DNA of 64,000 nucleotides from Sarcocystis neurona. Taxonomy: Eukaryota > Apicomplexa > Conoidasida > Eucoccidiorida > Sarcocystidae. Below the pieces are notes generated by a model, which was not told where the DNA came from, did not search any database, and saw only the letters and a program-made list of their open reading frames with translations. This document shows, piece by piece, positions 38,301-49,800 of this stretch; the first letter of the stretch is position 1, and each line of letters starts with the position of its first letter. The position numbers were made by a program, and so were the translations under genes. The stretch spans positions 2,153,642 through 2,217,641 of the forward strand of contig KL647306.1 in assembly GCA_000727475.1 (NCBI GenBank), given 5' to 3'.

Positions 38301-41300
38301 TGAAGGAGCTCCGTGACGTCTGGGAGACGCAAAACGCAGCAGCAGCAGCGCGGCAGAGCTCCGGTGAAGAGCAGGAGATTCAGGTGACACTCGCCACGTC
38401 GAGCAGCGGGTCCGCAAAACTTCGGGGCCACACCTGTCTTTCCCTTGATACGCAGATGAGACACACGCATGCGCGGAAGTGTACTAGATATATGCACAGG
38501 TACCTATTTTTTTGCATGCGCCTCTAGAAGCAGGTGGCTCTCGGTGCCCCGTGGAGGGGATCCGTGTAGAGACGCAGACAGCCGTACTCGCGGAGGGACG
38601 TGGAGCAGACGAGCGCAGGCGCGTAGAAGACGCCGGACTGGTCGGGCCGGCGCAGCAGCACGCGCATGCAGCAGGTTCATTTCTCCACCAGCAGAGAGAA
38701 GACATGCACACAGGAAAATACACGGGAATCTGATATATAGGGGCGCCGACGTCAAGAAGTGACGTAAGGGATGGGCACATATACGGGCCAGGAGTCGTGC
38801 ATCTATCGGACGCATGCACTTTGCTGGGGATATGCGTATCTCCATGGGTATGTAGGCCCACCTATCTATCTGCATATATAAATATAGAGAGCAGAAACGC
38901 GCCGTCCCTGTGTGTATGTATGTGCGTCTGCTGCACACACACACAGAGAAAAGAAAGGCGCCGAATGTGTGTGTGTGTATGTGGATATATATGTCGACAG
39001 CACAGACCCCTACAGAGAGAAGAGAGGCGCCGCCCGTGTGCATGCGCCTCTATGTGATGAGGCACCCCTACCAGCAGCACACATACCCACGCACAGAGAG
39101 ACAGAAAGGGAGCAGCAACCCGCCGTCTCCGGAGCAGAAACCCGCCGTCTCCGGAGCAGAAACCCGCCGTCTCCGGAGCAGCAACCCGCCGTCTCCGGAG
39201 CAGCAACCCGCCGTCTCCGGAGCAGCAACCCGCCGTCTCCCGCTCTGTGTGTCCCCGTCTCTGTGTGTGTGTGTGCACATATATATACGTATATGGGATG
39301 GACGTATATCTGCAGCAGACACCCACAGCAACAGAGAAGAGGGGGCGCGCCGTCCGCATATATATGTGTGTGTGTATGTACGTATATATGTGGTGCAGCA
39401 CCTACTGGAGTGGCGAACCTGCGCGTGTCTGTGTGTGTGTGTGTGTGTCCGCTCCCACGCGTATTCCGCATCTCGGGGGGAAGCGACGCAGAGAAGCAGC
39501 CGAGGAGGATGCCGTGTTGACTTCTTGAGTGTCGTGGGGACCCTGTGCCATGCATATCGAAGGCAGCGCTGCGGCTGTGCGTGCTGCTGGGGATGCCACA
39601 GGCAGCGTGGACGGGTCGTGGGGGCCCTGTGCCGTGCATATCGAAGGCAGACCTGCGTCTGTGCGTGCTGCTGGGGATGCCACAAGCAGCGTGGAGGTGT
39701 CTGTTGGTCGACCCGAGGAGGAGTTGACTTCCCGTCGCGCCGCCGTGTCCGTGCTGCGTTTCTGGGGCGCTCTGCTGCTGTTCACAGAAACAAATGGCCG
39801 AGGCCAGCGAGGCTCTGGTCCACGAGGCGGGGCTGGTGGAGGAGCGACGTGTGGCGCTGCATCAAAAGCTGCGAGGTCTCGAGGAGAAGAGACGTCTCCT
39901 TGAACACCAGCTGGCGGACTGTATACAGATGGTATATCTGTCCTCACACACGGCCGTTTTAGTTCGTCGCAGGGTGTCGTTCATCTCCTCGAGGACCCGC
40001 GAGCAGAGCGCGTGTCTTGCATGCCTGCGTGCGTGCGTGTGTGTCTGCCGGTGGAAGTGGCCACTTTTGCTGCTGTCGGCGTGTGAGGTGCTCGACGGGC
40101 TCGTGTCCCCGTGGCTGGCCTGCCGCAGGCGACGTCGAATGTGTCTGCTTGTCGTGACTCGGTTCTGCGGCCACGGACGCATGCAGGGCCCGGCCGTCTG
40201 CATGCGCGCGGTGCATGCATGCGCCGAGAGAGAGAACTGGTGCAGCCGCAGCGACTCTTTGTCCTCTGCGGATATATTCCCAGGGACTCTTCACAGCCTG
40301 CATTTCCCATGGAACCCGCCTGGTGTCCACCTGGCTGCTGCTGTAGCTTGCAGACTCTCTGCAGCGGGGGTCTCCGTCTACAGGAACTCGTTTTACCTCT
40401 GCCAGTCTCTCACACATGCACATACACATATGAGAGAGTAACACATGCATGCATAAGGTGCACTCTTGGATCCAGTCGCAACTGCCGATCTGGTGTGAAG
40501 GACCGGCCTGGTGTCCGTGTGTCGTGTGCGGCGGCTTGCAGACTGTTTCAAGAGCTCTGTCTGCAGGTGTTCGTTTCTTTGGCTATTCCGCGTAGGTATG
40601 TACATATCGAGGTGGGAGAGTGACGCATGCACACAGATATATATGTAAGGTACACTGTCTTGTGTACAACGGCGACTGTCTGTGTGCGGAGATGGTCGCC
40701 TGCCACACACATCGCCGCGCAGCAGCATCTGCTGCTGCGGTGGGCTGCTGCGGCTGCAGCGGGTGCCACTTGTCGTCGCTGTCGCGCCTCTGCTTCTCCG
40801 GCCTCTGCATGTGTGTGCGTCTCTTCTGTGCCGGTGTTACTTCGAGTGCTGCAGAGAATTCCTCTGCTGCAGCGACGCCTGCTTGAACTTCTGGACGAGT
40901 CTGTCTTCCTGTGCAGGCTGTTCCACGCTGCTAGTAATAGAGTGCTGCTGTCGGCTCATCTCTGCTGCTGTTGCTGCGTCTGCCCATGCAGTTGTCGCGG
41001 GACGACGACGCGTATCTGCTTCGCTGCTGCTGCTGCTGGTGCGCCGTTCCCATGAGCTCGTGCGACCCTCTCTTTTGAGCTGCTGGCGGTCGACTGTCGC
41101 ACAGCTACCTGGCCCTTCCATCTTTCCTGCGTTATTGCAGTAACGTGCAGTTGGACACAGCGCTGCTGTTGCTGCTGCTGCCGCAGCCGTAATATCGTCT
41201 CTCTAGTACTCTGCCGCCGCGCCCGTTGATCATTCCTCGACCGCCGCTGCTGCTGCTGTTGCTGCTGCTGCGTGCGTTTTGGTGGTGCGACTGCTGCTCC

Positions 41301-41407
41301 TTCGGTGCAGATTGCGACCGCAGAGCGAGAGCAGCAGAAGCTGCTTCGCGACGAGGAGGACGTGCACGTGGAGCTGCTGCGTGTCCAGCTGCAGTACAAG
41401 CAGCAGG

Positions 41408-41439
<32 letters not shown>

Positions 41440-44400
41440 GCGCGGCTCCAGGAGGTGCTCCAGGCGCTCGACTCGACAGCAGCCGACCTTGCTGATTACG
41501 TCGTCCTTGATGAACAACGGAGAGAAGCAGGGGCCGCAGCAGATATTGAGCGCCTGCAAGGTGAGCAGCAGCAATTGAGCCTCTCCTTGTTCATACGGCG
41601 AACTGCGTATCTGAGTGCCTGTACATTTCTTCCCAACACGTCCTACATACACACACAGCCACCTGCTGCGCTTCACGTCTCTGTGTCTGTCCGTCCTGCT
41701 GTCTCTATGTCCTGCTGTCTCTCTGTCTTGCTGTCTCCCCATCCAGGCGTCTCCGTGTGTTGGTGTCTCCGTGTGTTGGTGTCTCCGTGTGTTGGTGTCT
41801 CCGTGTCTCTGTCTTTTTGTGTGTGGCTGTGTGCATGCGGACTGATAGGCGGACTGCAGTGGGGATTCCGCGGGGATTTCTGCACCCCAAGTCGACGTAG
41901 CTGCATAGACGCGCATGCAGAACTTTCTCCACGGTCTCGCATGCAAAATTTTCTGCACGTCGATCCTCACTCCATGTGTACAAATATGTCGGCAGTCCAC
42001 AATACACATGCGCGTGCATGCACTTGTGCCCCAAAAGCGTGGCCGGCAGCCGTGTGTCATCCACGCACAGACGTCCCAAGCGGCCTTGGAGGACGTCCTC
42101 GTTTTCCGTCTGCACCCCCCCAGCACTGATGCGAGACGAAGACGTACGTGGAAGCGAATATCCGCGAATTGAGGAGTGCGTCCTGCGGGCCGACGGCGAC
42201 TGCCTGCTGCTGACGCATGCGCGCAGAGGCACGTCGGTGAAAACCCGGCAGCGCTTCGGTCTACCCACGCACGCAGCGTCCTTCGCCAGTGATCGAGCGG
42301 CACACGGCAATCACCTCCACCACATCCGCCTTCATATTATGCACACGTAGCCCCGCGGCTATGGCAGTACATATTAGCAGCACGTCCCTATCTGCCTGAA
42401 TGTGCAGGTATATGCGTATTGTCGACTCAGACGCTATATGTGTGGACGCATGCATCCGTTTATCACCTGCCCTGCCTTTCTCGGTCTCTATACGTATATA
42501 TATGTGTGGAGGTATATTCGCGCGTGTCGGTTCTGACGCGATATCTGTGAACGCATGGGGTGCCTGTCTATATCTGCGGTGGCCCCCTCCGTCTGTCTCC
42601 ATACGTGTCTATTTATGTGTATATAGAGGAGGACCGGTGTGTGGAGGCGTCTTCGTACTCACCGGCTTGGAAGTATATTCGTCCGTGTCGCAGGCGTGGA
42701 GGACGACTGTGGGGCTCGAAGTCGTGTGCACGTGTGTCCGTCCCGTGGCCGCTGCTGCCCTGGCTGCGGAGTTGCTGTTCCTCCGCCCCCAAGCAGTCAC
42801 TTGGCTTCCGCAGGCCTGCAGGTGCAGCGCGGGAGGTTTGTGAGAGCCCCTCCCTTCCGTCACGGGGGTATTCGTGAAGCGGCGGCGCTGGCCGAAGCAG
42901 CAGTGGGGAGACGCCCGTCTGCTCACGAATTTGACGTCCATGTGGCGGGGGCCACCTCGGACGAGGTCGCCGTGGGAGGCCGTAGACGCCGCTGCAGCAT
43001 ATAGCGTTGCCCTCCTCAGCAGGATATAGCGTTGCCCTCCCCTGCAGGATATAGCGTTGCCCTTTCCAGGATATAGCGTTGCCCTCCTCTGCAGCATATA
43101 GCGCGACTCAGGTGCATGCGCAGGTGCTGCAGATATCCCCGAAGGAAGAAGCTGCACATGCGCACACGTGTTGGGTGCAGGAGAGCGAGAGCTCCTCGGA
43201 CGTTTCTGCTGTTTTCGTGTGGCGGTGCGGATTTGGGCCTCTCTGCATGTTTTGGGTGCCTCCGGGTTTGGCTGCCCTCTTCTGCTTCGATAAAAATGCA
43301 CTCCCCTGTGTAGACGTGTGCAGACGTGTTCGCGTGTACATTCCTACGGGCGTATACGCGGGTAAGATATTTCTGTGTACTTCAACCTATACACATATAG
43401 ATATATATATACGTGTATATATATGTATAGTTACCTGTATGTATGTGTGTATATACTATCTATACATGTGTGTCTGCACGTAGCCGTGTGGATGTTCGGA
43501 TATACTTACGAGTCTACGTGTGTGCATATTTGTGTATATACATTCGTACGTGTATATGAGCGTGTGCATGCATGTGTGCGTACGTGAGGGGACTTTATAT
43601 ATATATATATATATGATAGATATGGCTGGCTGCACAAAGAGTTGTACGTATGTTCACGTATGTATACATCCACGTGTGTATATATGTGGGGACTTGTATA
43701 TACGTTTATATGTGTATGTGGGCGTACGTATGGGTGTGTGTTTATGTGCGGGTGCTGGTGGTCTCAAGGAGCGCTGCAGACGCAGGTGTGCCGACACTTT
43801 GCGTTTGAAAAGACGCGGCTGCAGCAGCAGGTGCACCTGCTGCAGCATCACTTAGAAGTGCTGGAGCAGCTGCTGCAGCAGCAGCAGGAGCAGCAGCAGC
43901 AGCAGCAGGAGGACCGAGTGGGAGAGGAGCAGCGGCTGCAGCTCCTGCTTGCAAGGAGGAGGTTTATACGAGCAGCGCACCAGCTTGATGTGATGTACGG
44001 GGAGACGTTATCCTTTGTTGAGCAGCATCGGCCAGTACTTGCTCTAGCTATCCGCCAGCAGTGGCAGACTTCACGCGGCAAGACCCCCGAACAGCGGCAG
44101 CAGCAGGGTGACAGAGAACAAACGACAACGCTTGCGGCAGCAGAGAAGGCGGGGCCGCAGGAGGAGGAGCCCGCTGCAAGGAGGACTGAAGGGCCGGAAG
44201 GGCAAATCGACCCGATGAAAGATATCAAGGCCATCTACGCCAAGACGAAGAAGCAGCTGGCCCCCTACATTGCCCGACTAGGTAAGCTCCGAGACACGAA
44301 GAAGCCGGAGCAGCAGCAATAGAACACAGATGTTGTATCAACAGGGACAGCTGCTGCGGACACTTAGTAGAGACGGGGACGCAGCAGCAGCAGCAGAACG

Positions 44401-46866
44401 CAGAAGCACCAGCTGTTGGCGGTCGCAACGACACCGCCGTTGCCCACCGAGAGCGGCAGCAGCAAAACCGCAGTGAAGAGCAAGCCTCCAAGAGGGTCCC
44501 GTTTGTGGTAGAACGCGGCAGCAGCAGACGCGTCTCTCAGCAGGCGGGAGACAGCAGCAGGATGAACGGGAAGCAGCAACACCAAGCACCCGCGCGCAAC
44601 GACGGCATGCGCAGAAGCAGCAGCAGCAGCGTCGCTACCCATACCAGTCCTAACAGATGCTACTGCTGCACCGGCAGTAGCAGCACCAGCAACACCAGCA
44701 ACAGAGCGGACAGAAAAAAGTAGCAGGAACGAGAAAGCGTCCAGCAGCAGAAGCAGCGACAGCGCGCCTTGCGTCGCGCTGTCTGAGGCTCGTAGACTCT
44801 GCCGTCGCCTTCCAACGTGCGGCATCCGTGTACAACAGCACCAGCAACGCTGACAGCAGGAGCCCAGAAACCGCAGCAGCAGCACCGGCAGCGTAGCAGC
44901 AACGGCAGCGTAGCAGCAACGGCAGCATAGCAGCAACGGCAGCATAGCAGCAACGGCAGCATAGCAGCAACGGCAGCATAGCAGCAACGGCAGCATAGCA
45001 GCAACGGCAGCGTAGCAGCAACCGCAGTAGCAGCAGCAAAACCGGGGAGTTCGCCGGCGTTGTGAGGGATTTGCCCTGCTGCTGTAGGGCCCCTGCGCAA
45101 CTGAGTTAACAAACTCAGTAAGCCACGGCTTACCCGAGGAACCTCCTGCATGCCTATTGACGTGCGCATGTTGCTTTGCTGTCAGGCTCCCTACATGGAT
45201 ATGTGGATACACATATGTATACGCATATGAACTCGTGCATACGTATGTAGGCGCGAGTATATTCGCATGTAGTTAATGAGCGGCAGGAATGATTCTTCAT
45301 GTATCTACCGTCTGTAAAGTATGCTACAGCGGAATCGCCTGCAGACGTATTTATCTGTGGGTGTTGCTTTGCTGTCAAGCTCCCCACACCTATATAGGGA
45401 TACACCTGTCTCTCTCTATATAAATGTCCACCTGCATATATATGTAGGCGCACGTATCTTTACATGTAATCGCTTAGCGGAAGGCGTACGTGTCACACAC
45501 ACATGCATATTTGCGTGTATCGTCTACAATATATTTTAATGCATCGTAGCGCGTATTTTCACGTGCGTCGCGGGGAAGCGAAATTAATTGTTGTTCACGA
45601 GCAAGAACGTCTCTGGAGTGCATGTGTGAGAGAAACCTCTGCACGTGCGGGTCCTCCTCCATGCTGCTGCTGCTGTGCCGCTGTTGTTTGACCCGTGCTG
45701 CAGCATCCTCAGCAACTGCTACAGCAGAAGCACGTGCTGCCCAAGAGGCGCGGGGGGCGCGAGCAGGTCTCACGGCTGTTGCCGCCGCACGGCCTGCTGC
45801 GGGAGGCGAGGCTGCTACAAGTGCTGGCGGAAAGGCGAACGCCGCAGCAAGTGTGCCAGGGGAAGGTGTCACCGGCAGCCCCCCCGCGCCCACAGAAGGA
45901 CAGCAGCGACGCATGTCGCAACCGCAGCAACAGCAGCAGCTGCGGCAACAGCAGCAGCTGCGGCAACAGCAGCAGCAGGAAGTGCCCAAGCTGCACCTTC
46001 TGGAGGGACAGAGGACGCCAGCAGAGCCGAACGCGCGCGCTGCAGCACCAGCAGCAGCAGCAGCACCAGCTGTGGTAACCGTGCGAGATAAAGAAGAGGA
46101 GCTCCAGCAGCTTTCTGTTAGGGAAGCAAGAAGACTGTCTGAAGCAGCAGGTGAGGTGCCACTGCTGGTGAAGAAGCCAAGCGATCCTAACGTTTTGCAG
46201 CAGACGCAGCAGGTGGTCCCGTGGCAGCAGGACGGACACGAACGGCTGCTGCCGTCACAGGGACAACTCGTGCAACAGCAGCAGCACATCCACCTGCAAG
46301 AGGGGGAGCTGCTTCTTCCCCAGCGTCGCTTCGAGCAGCAACAGCAACCCCAGCCGCTTTCTTTGCAAAAGGGACGACAAGATGGAGCACACTACCCGTC
46401 TCCTGTTACAATAGAACGAAAACAGGAAGCCACGCAGCTGTTCGAGCTAACGACCCCACCCGCCTCACCTGTAGCGTCTCCTCGTTTTGATCGAAGCATG
46501 CAATTGCCAGCAGCAGCGGAGGAACACGGGAGTATGCAACAACAGCATAGCAGCACGCGGGAGCAGCAGCGCTTCAGCAGCAGCGCGCAGCTATTCAGTG
46601 ATGGACAGGGACACCTGCAGCAGCAGCAGCACTTCAGCACCAAGCAGATGCAGCAACAGCCTTCGCACGAGCAGCAGTATCAGCGGCTCTTAGGAAGTGA
46701 GGAGCCGGAGCAGCCCTCTCTTACGGGGCAGCAGCCGCATCAGTTCAGAACCGGACAGGAGCAAAGCGGTTTTGCTCAGCCACCTCCTCCTCCTCCGCCT
46801 CCTCCTTTGCAAGCGAAAAGGGATAAGCAGACGGAGGTAGATGCGGACACGAGCTGGCTGCTGTGA
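29090..46866 (+). CDS. Large coiled-coil protein with Gln/Ala/Ser tracts, ten predicted exons
   Basis: Predicted exons: 29090-29146, 31021-31300, 32322-33010, 33707-33745, 36253-37890, 38165-38383, 39788-39931, 41311-41560, 43769-44281, 45704-46866. They total 4992 bases (1663 residues plus stop), with every junction GT...AG and in phase. The start is the ATG at 29090 ([19 protein letters not shown]), whose heptads continue into [18 protein letters not shown]. Residues 343-405 form a helical core ([13 protein letters not shown], then [19 protein letters not shown]). Residues 405-890 are largely low-complexity. Residues 902-1276 are coiled coil, ending [19 protein letters not shown]. The last 387 residues are Gln/Pro-rich and end in a nine-proline run near TSWLL. 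No signal peptide or membrane segment. I do not recognise the family; golgin- or cytoskeleton-like scaffolding is only a guess. Retaining the last intron would stop translation at 44322. The tail exon could instead be a separate gene. Exon 4 (39 bases) is the weakest. Confidence 0.65.
29551..29755. repeat. 32-base repeat in intron 1 of the coiled-coil gene
   Basis: Three tandem copies at 29551-29646 share TATCTGTGGAGTGTC followed by a GGGTAAGATxTGATG-like tail, spaced 32 bases apart. A fourth, dispersed copy begins near 29725 (TATCTGTGGAGTTTCTTG). The fourth copy mimics a short exon with flanking AG and GT, but its similarity to the others argues it is repeat. Confidence 0.7.
31301..32321. 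repeat. AT-rich, internally repeated intron 2 of the coiled-coil gene
   Basis: The intron contains (TA)n runs; a three-copy element built on GTGACGTGCTGCTGCGTGTATA (about 31423-31540); two diverged copies of a segment beginning CCTTTC(A/G)TAA and containing CGCGTATCTGTATAC (31704 onward and 31832 onward); and a perfect 19-base inverted repeat (32108-32126 with 32191-32209). I see no coding potential. Confidence 0.7.
34190..35200. repeat. GATA-type satellite in intron 4 of the coiled-coil gene
   Basis: Short interspersed units of GATA and GATATA (AGATAGATATAGATAG pattern) on both sides of the assembly gap. The left block runs 34190-34398 and the right block 35036-35200. On the minus strand they read as Tyr-Leu-Ser-Ile repeats, which are shadows. 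The true copy number is unknown because of the gap. Confidence 0.9.
34399..35035. other. Assembly gap, 637 N
   Basis: A run of undetermined bases inside intron 4 (33746-36252) of the coiled-coil gene. The 114 bases before it (34285-34398) and the 114 bases after it (35036-35149) are identical, so the gap may be an unmerged contig overlap rather than missing sequence. Confidence 0.98.
35258..35535. repeat. (TA)n-rich microsatellite block
   Basis: Long TATATATG/TATATA runs with two diverged copies of a segment reading CAAATGTATACAAG(A/T)AAACATA (35238 onward and 35428 onward). It lies in the same intron as the GATA satellite. Non-coding. Confidence 0.8.
39119..39240. repeat. 22-base minisatellite, five and a half copies
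   Basis: Unit CCCGCCGTCTCCGGAGCAGM followed by two A or AA/CA variants, starting at 39119, 39141, 39163, 39185, 39207 and 39229 (partial). Copies are identical except for an A/C change near the end. Twenty-two is not a multiple of three, so all three frames cycle through it. It lies in the intron 38384-39787 of the coiled-coil gene. Confidence 0.9.
39531..39698. repeat. 84-base tandem duplication in an intron
   Basis: Two copies, starting at 39531 and 39615 with GTCGTGGGG(A/G), both containing GCATATCGAAGGCAG and GTGCGTGCTGCTGGGGATGC. They differ at about ten positions. The length is a multiple of three, so an open frame persists through both, but they lie inside the predicted intron just before the exon at 39788. 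Confidence 0.8.
41745..41815. repeat. 16-base minisatellite
   Basis: Four near-identical copies of GTGTTGGTGTCTCCGT in the intron after the exon ending at 41560. Surrounding DNA is GTCTCTGT-rich. Confidence 0.75.
42993..43107. repeat. Minisatellite, unit ATATAGCGTTGCCCT plus variable tail
   Basis: Four full copies and one partial copy of ATATAGCGTTGCCCTCC with tails of variable length (CAGCAGG, CCTGCAGG, TTCCAGG, TCTGCAGC). It lies in the intron 41561-43768 of the coiled-coil gene. Confidence 0.8.
44886..45021. repeat. 17-base minisatellite, exactly eight copies
   Basis: Eight head-to-tail copies of CGGCAGC(A/G)TAGCAGCAA with only the A/G change. The period of 17 gives a 17-residue periodic shadow peptide on the minus strand. 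It lies in the last intron of the coiled-coil gene, downstream of the alternative stop at 44320-44322, within an otherwise CAG-rich stretch (44380-45050). Confidence 0.9.
45173..45481. repeat. Diverged tandem duplication, about 194 bases apart
   Basis: The segment at 45173-45283 (TTGCTTTGCTGTCAGGCTCCC...GTAGTTAATGAGCGG) recurs in diverged form at 45367-45481 (TTGCTTTGCTGTCAAGCTCCC...TAATCGCTTAGCGG). The shared order of short blocks (GGATACAC, TATGTAGGCGC, TATTCGCATGTA/CTTTACATGTA) supports common origin. Intronic. Confidence 0.6.
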
Positions 46867-49800
46867 ACAGCAAGAGGGAAACAACCAGCACACGACTTCC
46901 CTGCTGCCAACCGCAGTAGCAGCGTGCAGCACATGAAGCAGACGTGTGCAGACAGCAGAAATATATCCAACATCAACACACAGCCGCGGGCAGCACCCAC
47001 ATAACTACAGAGAAAATATATATATGTGTATAATAGATACATAGATGTATACATACGTGCAACAGGAGTGTTGTTTGGCTGCTGTGAACAGGAGCGGCAA
47101 TCTGTAGCGCGGACGCATCGTAACAAGCCAATTAATTGCGTTACGTCTAGGGAGCGACGCCGCCACGTAGGCGCATATGATGAGTCTACGAATGCGTGGG
47201 GACCCCACGACGAAACACTTTGCATGCGAAGCCGAGACGGGCACGCAAAGCGTCCAACTTTTCGCGTGCAATGATGTGGCCGCACAAACGAACGAAGCAC
47301 ACAGCGAGAGTCAGTCTCTGTCTGCACGGCGTTCAGGTAGCCGCACGTGTGCCGCAGGGGTCCTGACGAAGGGGCTGCCAGATAGCTTAGGTGCTGAGAT
47401 ATGGCTGCAGTTGCGCGCACAGAGTGTGCTGCGGCTGTTGCTCCCCGCGCTCCGCGGGGCACTCTAAAAGGAGCGGTGCTACGCCTACTGTTGGTTACTT
47501 TAAACCGTTCGATACAGCTGCTAAAAGGCCGTCGTTGATGCGACTGGGAAGTGGCCTGACACGCGAAGGATTTCTTTTTGAGACCTGGCGGTCAGTACGG
47601 CCCTTGTTTTTCACGACGACTGCTACAGCGCGTCTGTTCTAAAGGCATGCATTTGTCTGTTGCCGCCGCCGTTACGCCCGCGTATGTTGCGTCTGCTGGT
47701 AGGCGTTTTTATCACCACTGCTGCTGCTTGTCTTGGGGTCGTTTCCTCTTCTTGCCGCTGCAGCTGCTGCTTGTGTTGCCTTCTGCAGCCAGCCGGGGTT
47801 CTGCTCACGTGCTCTGCTACCACAGGAGCCTTCGGCGGCAGGCTGAGTCAGTGTAGAGCATCTCGAAGATTTTGAGTTATAAAGAAAAGGAGGGAGCATA
47901 GAATGTGAGAGATATATAAATAATGGTAGTAAACAGAAGCTGGAAAAAGCACACCAGTAGAGACGGCCTGCTTGACCGTGTAGACTTCTGCAGGTGGAAG
48001 GAAGACGGTAATTGCGAAGTGAGGTGTTCTTTGATCCAGGACATTCGCGGGCCCCCGCGAAGAAGTCGGAGAAGAGCATTTGCGGACGCTCTGTGTCAAT
48101 ACCTGTAACTTTTAAATTGTTGGAGAGCACGTACAGTTGCCATCAAGCAGCATTCCAAAGGCATATATTCACTGCGTATCTTTGAACGTGTACATACGAA
48201 TAGATATTCATATCTGCAAGTATGTATATGTATATATATATATATATACATGTATATATATATATATACACAAACGTGTGTACATATATATATATATATA
48301 TATGTACGAAGTATACACAGAGAGACATGTTTGTACGTACGTGTGTGTATCCATATATGTGCAAAATTATATACGTATATTGCGGGCCGAGTGCACGAAA
48401 GTCCGAAGTGTCCTTGTATAATCCGTTGCACGCCGTTTTATTCGACTGCTTAAGAAGAAGGTGCGCAAGGGGAGGACATCCGGGTACTGGTGCAGGACGG
48501 GAGAGATCTCATGTTTACTGTATGGAGAGCGAATAATGTTCTAGAATCGAAGAAACTGGATTTTTTCGGAAAGTTCGTATTGACGCGCGTTTACGGAATA
48601 ACGTCTGGCTGGGTGAGCACCTAATTCAAGCGAGAAGTGTCATACGCATCGAATAAGTGTGCCTAAATACTCTTTGCAGGAAATCCCGGATCGCTGTGTC
48701 GTAGACTTAGTCTCACACAAAGGTCGCCAGACAATATAGCGCGTGGACTTTCGCACGAAACACTGTGCTCCACCGCGAGCCTGACTCTCTAACATACCAT
48801 TCACCTGACACTGTACAAAACGAAACAGCCCCTTCCAACAGATACGCGTTTTAATTACTTGTGTTCAAGTGACGAGCGGAGGGACATGCCAAGTAAGGCT
48901 GCCTGATCCTCAGGAAGACAAATATGCAGAAGGCGTGTGCAGGCGCGAGCACTGTATGTCACTCTCTCTGCTTTTTATTCGGTGGGATCTTGTGGAGCTC
49001 CCACGAAATTACTGGGGGGTCTGAAACGACACCGCTGCGTACAAAAAAATCTTCCAGATATAGCGCCTCCGCGATGGAGTATTCAAAGAAGAGCGTCGAG
49101 GGGATTCGTTGTGATGCAGCAGCCATGCGGCGGTAAAAGATATACGTCAACCGATTCAAGCCTTTATACATTTCAAGGAAATTAAGACAGCCAGGAGGAG
49201 AATATGAATTCCGTTGAAGCTATTATAAACGAATGTACGTCCCGGAAAAAAAAGATACGACGAGCATTGGACTCTTCGATACGTGTTACAGAGCAACTAT
49301 TCAGGAACGTTCTCCCATGCAGTATCACGCGAAGCCAATCTGGAAATGACGAAGAAGATGACTGTCACTGAAAGTACACGTGCGATGGTAGCTGTCACTG
49401 TAAGGTCTCACGTATACAACGCCACATCTAAACAGGTACGCCTGAAGTTCCGGGCCAATGTACACATCTTCACGGTGCGACCTATTCATCCACCGACAGT
49501 ATATGTGTGCACTGCTGGACTGCTGTCACACGTATTATCCACCTTACTGTGAAGAGATATCCTCGAAGTAGTAGGGGTGCTGACACAGTGGAAAAGCTTC
49601 TGTGGAGTATACAGTGAGAAGCAAATACTTTCGAGGCCGGTCAGTTCGCCGCGAACAGCGTATATCACTCCACGTTGTTTCGACACACAGATTGCGCATC
49701 TCACGTGTACTACTTTTTTAAACTTGTGGAGGACAGGGGAGGCAACAAGCTTCGCTTACTCCCCTTGAAAAAAATTGAAAGCGTGCTTCGGGGGAGAATG

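Noticed and set aside
38862..39962. Several overlapping frames of 180-350 codons on both strands
   Set aside because: The 22-base and 84-base repeats keep frames open; the frames overlap each other and include intron signals.
40855..40935. Possible extra exon of the coiled-coil gene ([19 protein letters not shown])
   Set aside because: The peptide is plausible, but its best donor leaves phase 1 while the next exon needs phase 0; skipping it gives a clean join.
44886..45021. Regular direct-repeat array that superficially recalls a CRISPR
   Set aside because: Repeats are head to tail with no spacers, in a eukaryotic intron; it is a minisatellite.
47177..47467. 96-codon frame with a true ATG
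   Set aside because: Too short and without recognisable features; not enough to support a gene.
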